From Saccharopolyspora rhizosphaerae (lineage in GTDB: Bacteria > Actinomycetota > Actinomycetes > Mycobacteriales > Pseudonocardiaceae), in assembly GCF_003931915.1 (NCBI RefSeq), contig NZ_RSAA01000011.1:1-64000 (forward strand): 64,000 nucleotides of DNA, given 5' to 3'. The position numbers were made by a program, and so were the translations under genes. The notes under the pieces were generated by a model. That model ran no database searches and was not told where the DNA came from. It saw only the letters and a program-made list of their open reading frames with translations. Shown piece by piece: positions 40,622 through 48,795 of the stretch (its first letter is position 1; every line of letters starts with the position of its first letter).

Positions 40622-41434
40622 TCAGCCGCGCCGGTCGCGCGGCAGCCAGTCGAAGGGGCCCCCTGGGCCGTCGGCCTTGTGCTCCAGACCGACCCAGCCC
40701 CGGTAGCCGCCGCGTTCGAGCGCGGCGAGCTGCTGCTGCAACGGCAGCTCGCCGGTGCCGGGTGCGCCGCGGCCGGGGTGGTCGGCGATCTGCACGTGCG
40801 CGATGCGGCCGACGTGCTCGGCGATCACCTCGTCGACGTCGTCACCGTTGACCGCGAGGTGGTAGAGGTCGGCGAGCAGACCGAGGTTGGTCGCCCCGGC
40901 GCTCTCCCGCACCCGGTCGAGGACCGCCAGCGCGTCGGCGGCCGTGCGCAACGGGTACGGCTGAGGTCCGCTGACCGGCTCGACCAGCACCGTGCCCCCG
41001 ATGCGGGCGGCGGACTTCGCGGCGAGCGCGAGGTTCTCCACCGCGAGCTCGTCCTGCTCCTGGGCGGAGACACCGTCGACGCGGTTGCCGTAGAGGGCGT
41101 TGAACGCGGTGCAGCCCAGGCGCTCGCCGATCTCGACCGTGACGTCGACGTTGTCGCGGAACTCCTGGCTGCGCGCCGGCCAGGACACCAGCCCGCGGTC
41201 GCCTCCGGGCATGTCGCCCGCGAAGAAGTTCAGCCCGGCCAGCCGCACTCCGGCGTCCTCGACGGCGCGCACGAAGGCGTCGACGTCGCGCTGCGCGGGC
41301 ACCGCCGTGTCGAACGGCCACCAGAACTCGACGGCCTCGAACCCGGCGGCCTTCGCCGCGGCCGGCCGCTCCAGCAGCGGCAGCTCGGTGAGCAAGATCG
41401 AGCAGTTGACCTCGTAGGGCAGTGCGTGACTCAT
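40622..41434 (-). CDS. hyi: Hydroxypyruvate isomerase
   Basis: A 270-residue TIM-barrel isomerase interconverting hydroxypyruvate and tartronate semialdehyde. Family-typical segments are YEVNCSILLTELPLLERPAAAKAAGFEAVEFWWPF, FNALYGNR, VLVEPVSG (metal Glu), LLADLYHLAVNG, HVQIADHPGRGAPGTGEL and VGLEHKA. ATG 41434 is preceded by AGGAGGG. First gene of the glyoxylate operon, with a promoter/operator region just upstream (41464-41523). Confidence 0.93.
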   Translation of the reverse strand: MSHALPYEVNCSILLTELPLLERPAAAKAAGFEAVEFWWPFDTAVPAQRDVDAFVRAVEDAGVRLAGLNFFAGDMPGGDRGLVSWPARSQEFRDNVDVTVEIGERLGCTAFNALYGNRVDGVSAQEQDELAVENLALAAKSAARIGGTVLVEPVSGPQPYPLRTAADALAVLDRVRESAGATNLGLLADLYHLAVNGDDVDEVIAEHVGRIAHVQIADHPGRGAPGTGELPLQQQLAALERGGYRGWVGLEHKADGPGGPFDWLPRDRRG

Positions 41435-41463
41435 CGCAGCCCTCCTATTTCCACATCGCGGAC

Positions 41464-41523
41464 TTCTGTTTCCGTTCCACAGAATAGTGGCCGCCGTCAC
41501 TGCATTTGTCAACAGTTTGTTGA
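41464..41523 (-). promoter_or_regulatory. Promoter and two operators of the glyoxylate operon
   Basis: On the minus strand TTGACA (41507-41512) and ACTATT (41483-41488) are 18 bp apart. A perfect inverted repeat TCAACA-GTT-TGTTGA (41509-41523) covers the -35 box and another, TTCTGT-N9-ACAGAA (41464-41484), begins at the -10 box and extends downstream. A repressor binding either would block transcription. Confidence 0.65.
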
Positions 41524-41571
41524 ATCCGCACGGGGAGTCATCGCGGACGATCACGGGTTACGGTGTCGGAT

Positions 41572-42252
41572 GTGTCGCGCCCGTACGTTCTGCTCAGCGT
41601 CGCCGTCAGCGCGGACGGCTGCATCGACGACGTGAGCGCTGGGCGTTTCTCGCTGTCCAACGCCGCGGACTTCGACCACGTCGACCAGGTGCGCGCGGAC
41701 TCCGACGCGATCCTGCTCGGCGCGGGCACGGTGCGCCGGGACAACCCGCGCCTGCTGGTGCGCAGCGCCCAGCGATGCGCCGACCGCGTCGCCCGCGGTC
41801 TGCCGGAACACCCGTTGAAGGTGGTGGTTTCGGGCAGCGGCGACCTCGACCCGGAGCTCCGGTTGTGGCAGCACGGCGGGGACAAGCTCGTCTACACCAC
41901 CGACGCGGGCGCGGCGGCCACCGCGGTCGGGGACCTGGCGGAGATCGCTCCGCTGGGCGAGGACGTCGAGTTCGGCGACCTGCTCGACGACCTCGGCTCC
42001 CGCGGCGTGAAGCGGCTCATGGTCGAGGGCGGGACCTGCGTCCACACCGAGTTCCTCCGCGCGGGCCTGGCCGACGAACTGCGGATGGCGATCGCGCCGA
42101 TGCTCGTCGGGCAAGCCGGAGCACCGCGTTTCGTGCACCCGGCGCACTTCCCCGGCGGGCCGGAACGCCGCTTCCACCTGGAGGACGTCACCAGGATCGG
42201 CGATGTCGCCGTGCTGCACTACTTCCCGAAGGTCACGTCCGAGAACTGCTGA
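41572..42252 (+). CDS. RibD C-terminal-type pyrimidine/pterin reductase
   Basis: A 226-residue protein of the dihydrofolate-reductase-like fold found at the C-terminus of RibD. PYVLLSVAVSADGCIDD, FDHVDQVRADSDAILLGAGTVRRDNPRLLV, and GVKRLMVEGGTCVHTEFLRAGLADELRMAIAPMLVGQAG are the family signatures. RibD reductases act on the ribosylamino-pyrimidine intermediate derived from GTP. GTG 41572 fits the usual family N-terminus; GTG 41563 is an alternative. Its 3' end overlaps the convergent CDP-alcohol phosphatidyltransferase gene by 20 bp. It belongs to a cluster with a pterin-synthase homologue. Confidence 0.87.
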   Translation: MSRPYVLLSVAVSADGCIDDVSAGRFSLSNAADFDHVDQVRADSDAILLGAGTVRRDNPRLLVRSAQRCADRVARGLPEHPLKVVVSGSGDLDPELRLWQHGGDKLVYTTDAGAAATAVGDLAEIAPLGEDVEFGDLLDDLGSRGVKRLMVEGGTCVHTEFLRAGLADELRMAIAPMLVGQAGAPRFVHPAHFPGGPERRFHLEDVTRIGDVAVLHYFPKVTSENC

Positions 42253-42913
42253 GCCACAGCAGGTCTCGCCCGAACGACCACACCAGCGCGAGCAGTGCCA
42301 GCAGGACCAGCACCCCGGCGTGCGGCACGACCCCCGAGGCCGCGGTGACGAGCACGATCCCCTGCAACGCGGCGACGGTCTTGCGCGCGAAGCTCGGCGG
42401 CACATCCCCTCGCAGCCGCGGCCACCACCACGACGCCACCACGAACGCGTAGCGCATCGCCCCGATCGCCAGCACCCACGCGCCGCAAGCCGTTGCCACG
42501 TGGGCGCTCAGGACGAGGATCAGGAACGCGTCGACCTCCATGTCCAGCCGCGCCCCGAACACCGACACCGTCCCGGTCCGACGAGCGACCTGCCCGTCGA
42601 GGAAGTCGCTGAGCAGGGCCAGGGTTCCGAGCACGACGACGATCCCCGGTTCCGCTCCGCCGACCACCAGGGCGGCCAGCACGGCGGTCAGCGAGGCGCG
42701 GACGAGCGTGATCCGGTCGGCCGGGCCCAGCGCGGGTGCCGCGTGCCGCCGCATCGCCCGGCGCACCAGCACGTGCGTGGCGACCACGCAGGCGATCCCG
42801 ACACCCCAGCCGAGCAGCGCCAGACCGACCGTCGCGGCGACCACGCACAGGGCGAGGAGCTGGACGACCGCCCACGCCAGGTGTTCCGCTGCGTCGCGCT
42901 GGAGGTGGATCAT
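42233..42913 (-). CDS. CDP-alcohol phosphatidyltransferase
   Basis: A 226-residue integral membrane enzyme. The complete CDP-AP signature D-G-x2-A-R-x8-G-x3-D-x3-D is present: Asp106, Gly107, Ala110, Arg111, Gly120, Asp124 and Asp128 in LSDFLDGQVARRTG...GARLDMEVD. About six transmembrane helices surround it. Such enzymes transfer a phosphatidyl or similar phospho-alcohol group from a CDP-linked donor to a hydroxyl acceptor. The acceptor is unknown, and the neighbourhood suggests something other than ordinary phospholipid. Start ATG 42913 lacks a strong ribosome site. Confidence 0.88.
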   Translation of the reverse strand: MIHLQRDAAEHLAWAVVQLLALCVVAATVGLALLGWGVGIACVVATHVLVRRAMRRHAAPALGPADRITLVRASLTAVLAALVVGGAEPGIVVVLGTLALLSDFLDGQVARRTGTVSVFGARLDMEVDAFLILVLSAHVATACGAWVLAIGAMRYAFVVASWWWPRLRGDVPPSFARKTVAALQGIVLVTAASGVVPHAGVLVLLALLALVWSFGRDLLWLSSSRT

Positions 42914-43017
42914 CGGCAACCCCGTGTGTGTTCGCCGGAGGCACCGGGAAGCCGGTGCTCGGACGGGGGCGGTGGGGAGCGCGTCCGGACTCTCCGCAGC
43001 CACCCCTGAGCGTGGTC

Positions 43018-43041
43018 ATTATACACGAACCACTGGTATAA
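43018..43041. promoter_or_regulatory. Divergent promoter with TTATAC-N11-GTATAA repeat
   Basis: TTATAC (43019-43024) and GTATAA (43036-43041) form a perfect inverted repeat. The left arm contains a minus-strand TATAAT (43018-43023), the right arm a plus-strand TATAAC (43037-43042). One regulator could therefore control the phosphatidyltransferase and the dehydrogenase together. Confidence 0.55.
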
Positions 43042-43139
43042 CGACTGGAGGGAGGGAGGCGAGTGCGGCGCACCGGAACCCACGCAACGCTGCGCCGACG
43101 TCGCCGCAGCCGAGCTGCGGGCCGCTCGCCGCGACGCCG

Positions 43140-44108
43140 ATGGCAGACGACGCGCAGGCATTGTGGATCACCGCGGAGGGCAGGGGCGAGATCCGGCGCG
43201 CCGCGCCGGGCGAGCCGTCGCCGGACCAGGTGGAGGTGCGGACCCTGTGCTCGGCGATCAGCCGGGGAACCGAGGGTCTCGTGCTGCACGGGCGGATCCC
43301 CGCCTCCCAGCACGAGCGGATGCGGGCACCGTTCCAGGAGGGCGACTTCCCCTGGCCGGTCAAGTACGGCTACCTCAACGTCGGCGTGGTGGAACGCGGT
43401 CCCGCCGAGCTCGAAGGCCGCGTGGTGTTCTGCCTGTACCCGCACCAGACCCGCTACGTGGTCCCGGCCTCCGCGGTCACGGTCGTGCCCGACGAGGTTC
43501 CTCCAGCGCGGGCCGTGCTGGCCGGGACGGTGGAGACCGCGGTCAACGCGCTGTGGGACGCCGCGCCGCTGATCGGTGACCGGATCGCGGTCGTCGGCGG
43601 CGGCATGGTCGGGTGCAGCGCGGCCGCGCTGCTGGCCCGCTTCCCCGGCGTCCGGGTGCAGCTGGTGGACGTGGACCCGGCACGCGAGCCGACCGCACAC
43701 GCCCTCGGCGTCGACTTCGCCGCGCCCGAGGACGCCGCCGGCGAGTGCGACCTCGTCGTGCACGCCAGCGGGAACGAGCAGGGGTTGGTGCGCTCGCTGG
43801 AACTGCTCGCCACCGAAGGGCGGGTCGTCGAGCTGAGCTGGTACGGGGACCGGCAGGTGAGTCTGCCGCTGGGCGAGTTCTTCCACTCCCGGCGGCTGAC
43901 GGTGCGCGGCAGCCAGGTCGGCGCGGTCGCGCACCCGCACCGCTCGTTCGCCGAGCGGATGTCGCTGGCGCTGCAGCTGTTGTCCGACCCCGTCTTCGAC
44001 GCCCTGATCAGCGGGGAGAGCCGGTTCGCCGACCTGCCGGAGTTGCTGTCCGGGGAACTCCCGGGGCTGTGCCACCGGATCGTCCACCCGTCCCCGCCGC
44101 ACGGCTGA
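43140..44108 (+). CDS. MDR-type zinc-binding-like dehydrogenase
   Basis: A 322-residue medium-chain dehydrogenase/reductase. Residues about 10-140 are the GroES-like domain (TLCSAISRGTEGLVLHGRIPASQHERM, FPWPVKYGYLNVGVVERG). The Rossmann domain follows with IAVVGGGMVGCSAAALLARFPGVRVQLVDVDPAR. The classical zinc cysteines are absent, so it may be metal-free. Start ATG 43140 has no clear ribosome site. A strong GGAGGGAGG at 43049-43057 precedes a GTG (43063) in the wrong frame. The 3' end overlaps the opposite-strand flippase-like gene by 101 bp. The substrate is unknown. Confidence 0.82.
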   Translation: MADDAQALWITAEGRGEIRRAAPGEPSPDQVEVRTLCSAISRGTEGLVLHGRIPASQHERMRAPFQEGDFPWPVKYGYLNVGVVERGPAELEGRVVFCLYPHQTRYVVPASAVTVVPDEVPPARAVLAGTVETAVNALWDAAPLIGDRIAVVGGGMVGCSAAALLARFPGVRVQLVDVDPAREPTAHALGVDFAAPEDAAGECDLVVHASGNEQGLVRSLELLATEGRVVELSWYGDRQVSLPLGEFFHSRRLTVRGSQVGAVAHPHRSFAERMSLALQLLSDPVFDALISGESRFADLPELLSGELPGLCHRIVHPSPPHG

Positions 44109-44955
44109 TCAGCACGGGCACGCCCGGGAGCGCGGCGACGAGGCTCAGCACGCCGTAGGCCACCGAGGTCGCCAGCCCCTGCGCCGGGTCGAGCCCGGTG
44201 GCGGCGAAGGCGATCACCAGGAACGCCTCGCGCGGGCCGAAACCGCCGAGGTTGACCGGCAGCGCCATCACCAGCAGGGCCAGCACGAGCAGCGGCAGCA
44301 GGGCGGTCGTCGGTGCGCCGACGCCGGACACCCGCGCGGCGACCAGGAACAGCCCCAGGTGTCCGGTGACCGTCGCCAGCGACGACACCGCGACCGGGGG
44401 CAGCGCGCGGCGGGTGAGCAGGAGCCGCGCGTCCCGCCACAACCTCGCCACCGCCCGGCGCACCCGCGGGACGAGCAAGCACAGTCCCGCGACCACGGCC
44501 GCTGCGAGCAGGCCCGGCCCCACCGGCAAGGGCGGTGCGGGCCCGGTGAGCAGCACGATCGCGCCCGCGGTGAGCAACGCGAGCTGCCCGGCGCAGCGTT
44601 CGAGCACGACAGCGCGCACACCACCTCCGAGGTCGCCGGCGCGGTGCCCGTGGCTGACCGCTCGGTGCACGTCACCGAGCACCCCGGCGGGCAGCACGGC
44701 GTTGAGCAGCAACGCCCGGTAGTAGTCGGCCACGGCGGTCCGCAGCGGGAGCCGCAGGCTCAGTCCGCGCGCGATGACGCACCACCGCCAAGCGCTGCAC
44801 CCGGTGGTGACCAGCCCGATGCCCAGCGCGGCGAGCACGGTGCCGGGCCCGATGGCGCGCAGCCCGTCGACGAAGGCGTCGGTCCCCAGCCGCCACGCCA
44901 GCACCGCGAGGATGCCGGCCGCCGCGAGCGCCCGCAGCCAGGGCCACAGGCTCAC
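44008..44955 (-). CDS. Flippase-like membrane protein (LPG synthase TM/UPF0104)
   Basis: A 315-residue protein with about eight hydrophobic helices of the lysylphosphatidylglycerol-synthase transmembrane family. WLRALAAAGILAVLAWRLG, SAWRWCVIARGLSLRLPLRTAVADYYRALLLNAVLPAGVLGDVHRA and LVMALPVNLGGFGPREAFLV are typical. Such domains move lipids between leaflets; no LPG-synthase catalytic domain is attached. GTG 44955 overlaps the methyltransferase stop (GTGA). The C-terminal tail (about 35 residues) lies antisense to the dehydrogenase gene, and may be shorter than annotated. Confidence 0.85.
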   Translation of the reverse strand: MSLWPWLRALAAAGILAVLAWRLGTDAFVDGLRAIGPGTVLAALGIGLVTTGCSAWRWCVIARGLSLRLPLRTAVADYYRALLLNAVLPAGVLGDVHRAVSHGHRAGDLGGGVRAVVLERCAGQLALLTAGAIVLLTGPAPPLPVGPGLLAAAVVAGLCLLVPRVRRAVARLWRDARLLLTRRALPPVAVSSLATVTGHLGLFLVAARVSGVGAPTTALLPLLVLALLVMALPVNLGGFGPREAFLVIAFAATGLDPAQGLATSVAYGVLSLVAALPGVPVLISRAAGTGGRSGGTAPGVPRTATPAGRRTGSPR

Positions 44956-45713
44956 GGTGGAGGCCCCGGGATCGCGAGGACGTCGGCGTGGTGGACCACG
45001 ACGCGCAGGTCGTCGGCCCGCCGCAGGTAGTCGGGTGCTGACGCGGTCAGGTCCGGCACCTGCTCGCAGGCGGCGCCGACCCAGCCGCGCAGCCATTCCG
45101 CGGCCAGCGGGCCGGGGTCGAGCCGCCAGGGACTGGGCCGGGTCAGCACGCGCGCACCCCGCCGCCGGAAGGCGTCGAGGGTGAACGGCACGGCGCCGGG
45201 ACCGAGCAGGTGGCGGCGCTGGTGCTGGTTGAACGCCGCTTCGAACCGCTCGTCCCACGGCCCTGGTGGGTCGAGTTCGACGCGTCCGGTGACGGTGAGG
45301 GTGAGCAGGGCCGGGCAGCCCGCTTCGACGCACGCGGTCACGAGCCCGTCGACCTCGTCGGCGGTGAGCACGTCGAGCAGCGCGGACGCGGTGACCAACG
45401 AGACGCCCGCGAGGTCTTCGCGGCGCAGCGCGGCGAGTTCGCCGTCGCGGAGTTCGACGCTCCCCTCCCCTGTGCTCGCGGCGAGTTCGAGCAGCTGAGG
45501 GTCGCGGTCCTGCAGGATCCAGTGCTGCGGCTGGTCGAGCCGGGCGCTCAGCCACCGCCGCATCGACCCGGTGCCGCACCCGAGGTCGAGGACGACCAGG
45601 CGGGTGTCGGGGAGCACCGCGCGCAGCGGTCCCAGCAGGTCCGCCGCACGCGCGTCGGCGTCGGCGGGTTCGCGGAGCGCCAGCCACTCCGGGGCGAAAC
45701 CGGCGGCGGTCAT
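44952..45713 (-). CDS. Class I SAM-dependent methyltransferase
   Basis: A 253-residue Rossmann-fold methyltransferase. Motif I is VVLDLGCGTGSMRRWLSARL (about 40-59), followed by WILQDRDPQLLELAA, a DVLTADEVDGLV segment and LTLTVTGRVELDP. The substrate is unknown. ATG 45713 overlaps the glycosyltransferase stop (ATGA). It is the third gene of an overlapping set (pterin-synthase homologue, GT4, methyltransferase, flippase-like), so it likely methylates the product made by the glycosyltransferase or its pterin-derived partner. Confidence 0.88.
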   Translation of the reverse strand: MTAAGFAPEWLALREPADADARAADLLGPLRAVLPDTRLVVLDLGCGTGSMRRWLSARLDQPQHWILQDRDPQLLELAASTGEGSVELRDGELAALRREDLAGVSLVTASALLDVLTADEVDGLVTACVEAGCPALLTLTVTGRVELDPPGPWDERFEAAFNQHQRRHLLGPGAVPFTLDAFRRRGARVLTRPSPWRLDPGPLAAEWLRGWVGAACEQVPDLTASAPDYLRRADDLRVVVHHADVLAIPGPPP

Positions 45714-46699
45714 GCGTCCAGGCTAGTCAGCGCCGAGGCCAGCTGCTGCGCGGTCGCCTCCCAGGTCGGCAGTTGCGTCCGGCGGTGCAGCGCGGACGCG
45801 CGCAGCTCCTCCCGGAAGCCCGGGTCGGTGGACCAGCGCCGCAGGGCGTCGGTGAGCGCGTCGAGGTCGCCGGGTGGTAGCAGGAGGCCGCCGTCGCCGA
45901 GCGCGTCGGGAACGGCGCTGGCGATCACCGGGATCCCGCGCGCCAGCGCTTCGGTGACGGCCATCCCGTAGGTCTCGGCGCGGGAGGGTTGCACGAGCAG
46001 GTCCGCGGTGGCGTAGACGTCGTCGAGTTCCGGGGGCGTCATCGCGCCGCGCACTCGGATCCGCTCGCCCAAGCCGTGCGCGCGCAGCTGACGCGCGTGC
46101 TCGGAATCGCGCTCCGGGCCGACGAGGTCGCAGCTCAACGGCAGGTCGTCGAGGGCGCGGAGCAGCAGGTCCTGGCCTTTGCGCGGCGTCAGCGAGGCGA
46201 CGCAGAGCAGGCGCGACTTCCCGTCGGTGCCGTGCGCGACCGGCGCGGGGTCGGTCCCCGGGACCGCGGTGCGCACGCGGGGGTGGTCGAGCACCCGCGC
46301 CGCTTCCGGGCTGGTGGCGAGGACGAGCTCGGCCGCGCGCAGGGTTCGCCGCTCGGCGGCGTCGAGCCGCGCGGCGGTCTCCGGGCTCAAGCCGGTTTCG
46401 GCCGCCAGCGGCAGGTGCAGCAGGACCGCCGTGCGCAGCCGGTGCGCGTGGGCCTCCACGACCTCCGGGACTCCGCAGGCCACGAGCCCGTCGAGCAGCA
46501 CCGCCGACCCGTCGGGTGTCGCGGCGAGCGCGTCGTCCAGCCGCCCCCGCGCTCGCTCGTCGGGCTGCGGCCAGGGCCCGGCGAGCGCGGTCTCCCGCAC
46601 GTCGAGCCCGAGCGCCACCAGACCTGCGACGGCGCGCCGGTCGTAGAGGTTGCCGCCGCTGGGCTGGTCGTCCTCGGGCAGGACGAAGTGGACTCTCAC
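45710..46699 (-). CDS. GT4-family glycosyltransferase
   Basis: A 329-residue GT-B retaining glycosyltransferase. The C-terminal donor domain carries [20 protein letters not shown] (about 175-194) and [29 protein letters not shown] with the EX7E-type glutamates. The N-terminus, [24 protein letters not shown], has the GGxx.N pattern of acceptor domains. GTG 46699 overlaps the stop of the pterin-synthase-like gene (GTGA). Nucleotide sugar and acceptor are not readable. Confidence 0.88.
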   Translation of the reverse strand: MRVHFVLPEDDQPSGGNLYDRRAVAGLVALGLDVRETALAGPWPQPDERARGRLDDALAATPDGSAVLLDGLVACGVPEVVEAHAHRLRTAVLLHLPLAAETGLSPETAARLDAAERRTLRAAELVLATSPEAARVLDHPRVRTAVPGTDPAPVAHGTDGKSRLLCVASLTPRKGQDLLLRALDDLPLSCDLVGPERDSEHARQLRAHGLGERIRVRGAMTPPELDDVYATADLLVQPSRAETYGMAVTEALARGIPVIASAVPDALGDGGLLLPPGDLDALTDALRRWSTDPGFREELRASALHRRTQLPTWEATAQQLASALTSLDA

Positions 46700-47094
46700 A
46701 GCGCGCGCTCGTAACTCGCCCACGCCACGTGCGACTCGTGCAGCGCGACCTGCAGACCCGCCAGGCCGCGCGCGTTCTCACCCAGGGCACCGGCGTGGAC
46801 CCGCTCGGCGAGGCGGTCGGCGATGACCTTCGCGAGGAACTCCGTCGAGGTGTTCACCCCGGCGAACTCCGGTTCCTCGTCGAGGTTGCGGTAGTTGAGC
46901 CCGGCCAGCACGTCGCCGAGCTGCTCGGTGGCGCGTCCGATGTCGACGACGATGTTGTCGGCGTCGAGCTCCGCCCGCGTGAACGTCGCGTCGACGACGA
47001 ACGTCGCGCCGTGCAGTCGTTGTGCGGGTCCGAAGACCTCACCCCGGAAGCTGTGGGCGACCATCACGTGGTCGCGAACGGTGATGGTGAACAA
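46696..47094 (-). CDS. 6-pyruvoyl-tetrahydropterin/6-carboxytetrahydropterin synthase homologue (atypical)
   Basis: A 132-residue T-fold protein of the PTPS/QueD family. VMVAHSF (His14) and RLHGATF (His28) correspond to zinc sites, but the third zinc histidine of the usual HGH is Ala30 and the catalytic Cys of the usual CxxLHGH is Ala24. Glu and His near the C-terminus ([13 protein letters not shown]) may compensate. The usual substrate is dihydroneopterin triphosphate. TTG 47094 is used because GGAG lies five bases upstream. First gene of the four-gene overlapping minus-strand operon. It may catalyse a different reaction or only bind a pterin. Confidence 0.85.
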   Translation of the reverse strand: MFTITVRDHVMVAHSFRGEVFGPAQRLHGATFVVDATFTRAELDADNIVVDIGRATEQLGDVLAGLNYRNLDEEPEFAGVNTSTEFLAKVIADRLAERVHAGALGENARGLAGLQVALHESHVAWASYERAL

Positions 47095-47109
47095 GCGATC
47101 TCCGTCCTC

Positions 47110-48570
47110 TCAGCGGGCCCGCCACGGGCCACCGCGCGCCAACGACAGCACCAGACCGGCGAACGCGGCGAGGCCCATCGCGAGCGCGGCCACCGCGAAG
47201 CCCAGCCGCACGGCGGGATCGTCGGCGTTCGCCGCGTAGGACGCAACACCGGACGAGCCCAGCCAGCTGGTGAGGATCAGCAGCGCCACGGCGGTTCCGG
47301 CGGCCTGCGCGCTGTTGAACAGCATCGACCGGATACCGTTGGCCACCGCCCGCCGGTCCCGGCTCACCCCGGCCATGATGGAGCCCGTGTTCGGGGCGGT
47401 GAACAGGCCGGTGCCCGCGCCGATGAGCGCCAGGCACAAGGCCATGAGCACCAGCGGAGCCTGCGGAACGGCCAGCTGACCGGCCAGTCCGACGATGCCG
47501 ACGACGACCAGCAGCGCACCGAGGCTGGACAGCGTTCGCGCGGACCAGCGCAGCGACAACCGGCCGCTCAGCGGCGCGGCGAGCATCATCAGCAGCGCCA
47601 GCGGCATCACGATGAACCCGGCTTCCAGGGCCGTGCGGTGCTCGACCATCTGCTGGTGCAGTCCGACCAGGACGACGACGCCCGCGCGGCAGAAGGAGTT
47701 GAAGAACGCGGCCCCGTAGGCCTGGCCGCGTCCGGGCCTGCGCACCAGCTGCAGGTCCAGCAGCGGTGCCGAGATCCGCCGCTCGACCAGCACGAACACC
47801 ACCAGCAGCGCCACACCCAGCGCGATCGAGGCGAACACCCGGGGGTCGGCCGCGCCCCACGGACCGATGCGGTTGATGCCGAACAGCAGCACCGCCAGTC
47901 CCGAGCTCGACAGCGCCGCGCCCGCGACGTCGAAGCGCTCCCGTCGTCCGCGCTCCCGCGGGAGCTTCGGCAGCAAACGCGACCCGAGGACGACGGCCAC
48001 GACCCCGATCGGCACGTTGACCAGGAACAGGGCGTGCCAGTCGGCGAAGGTCACCAGCAGCCCGCCCAGCGCGGGCCCGATCATCTGCGCGATCGACGCC
48101 GCGGTGATGTTGAGGCTCAGGCCGTGCACGAGGCGGTCGGGCGGGAAGACGTCGGTGAGGATCGCGGTGGTGTTCGTGACGGTGGTGGCCGCCGCGACGC
48201 CCTGCAGCACCCGCAGCACGATGAGCACCGACGCGTTGGGGGCGAACGCGCACAGCAGGCTGATGACGGTGAAGCAGGCGAGCCCGCCGAGGTAGATCTT
48301 CCGCCTGCCCAGCATGTCGGAGATGCGGCTGAACACCAGGATCGACGCGGTGTTGCTCAGCATGAACGCGACGAGGAACCAGTCGGCGGTCGCAGGCGGA
48401 ACGTCGAAGGACCCCGACAGCGCGGGCAGCGCCAGGTTCAACGACGTGGCGTTGACCAGCACCAACATCAAACCGAGCGTGGTGACCCCGAGCGTCCGGC
48501 GGCACCGGCGACGGATCTCCCGCTCCTCGTCCTCGGCGCCCTCGGTTCCGAACAACACTCCCTTAGCCAC
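47110..48570 (-). CDS. DHA2-family (EmrB/QacA) MFS exporter
   Basis: A 486-residue drug:H+ antiporter-type transporter with 14 predicted helices. Signatures include MLVLVNATSLNLALPALSGSF, FLVAFMLSNTASILVFSRISDMLGRRKIYLGGL (motif A) and RVLQGVAAATTVTNTTAILTDVFPP (motif C region). It exports a hydrophobic compound and is 15 bp upstream of the pterin-synthase-like gene on the same strand, so it could be co-transcribed and export the cluster product. GTG 48570 is the presumed start; AGGAGG lies 14 bases upstream, so a start slightly downstream is possible. Two alternative hairpins precede it (48598-48653). Confidence 0.87.
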   Translation of the reverse strand: MAKGVLFGTEGAEDEEREIRRRCRRTLGVTTLGLMLVLVNATSLNLALPALSGSFDVPPATADWFLVAFMLSNTASILVFSRISDMLGRRKIYLGGLACFTVISLLCAFAPNASVLIVLRVLQGVAAATTVTNTTAILTDVFPPDRLVHGLSLNITAASIAQMIGPALGGLLVTFADWHALFLVNVPIGVVAVVLGSRLLPKLPRERGRRERFDVAGAALSSSGLAVLLFGINRIGPWGAADPRVFASIALGVALLVVFVLVERRISAPLLDLQLVRRPGRGQAYGAAFFNSFCRAGVVVLVGLHQQMVEHRTALEAGFIVMPLALLMMLAAPLSGRLSLRWSARTLSSLGALLVVVGIVGLAGQLAVPQAPLVLMALCLALIGAGTGLFTAPNTGSIMAGVSRDRRAVANGIRSMLFNSAQAAGTAVALLILTSWLGSSGVASYAANADDPAVRLGFAVAALAMGLAAFAGLVLSLARGGPWRAR

Positions 48571-48597
48571 TCAAAGCATCCTAACCTCCTGCAGACG

Positions 48598-48653
48598 CGC
48601 CCCTGGTCAGCGACCAGGGGCGGGAAGTCCCCACTGGAACTTCCCGCCCCTGG
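48598..48653 (-). terminator. Two mutually exclusive hairpins (terminator/attenuator)
   Basis: Segment A (48598-48608) pairs perfectly with 48612-48622. Segment B (48614-48628) pairs perfectly with C (48639-48653). The shared middle segment allows only one hairpin at a time. It lies downstream of the arylsulfotransferase gene and 28 bp before the exporter start, all on the minus strand. Confidence 0.7.
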
Positions 48654-48795
48654 AGCGAGCTACACCTCCGGAGTCCCGAGCCCATCCCTTCCTCAGCTGG
48701 AACCGCCGTGCACGCTGCGAGAACCGGAGCAGCACGTCGTCGCGACGACCGCACGTGGGGGTCGGAGGTTCCACCTGGAACTTCCCGTCCGCAGG

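Noticed and set aside
43063..43572. GTG frame with an excellent ribosome site upstream of the MDR dehydrogenase
   Set aside because: Product is Arg/Ser-rich shadow sequence; kept only as a finding about the orphan ribosome site.
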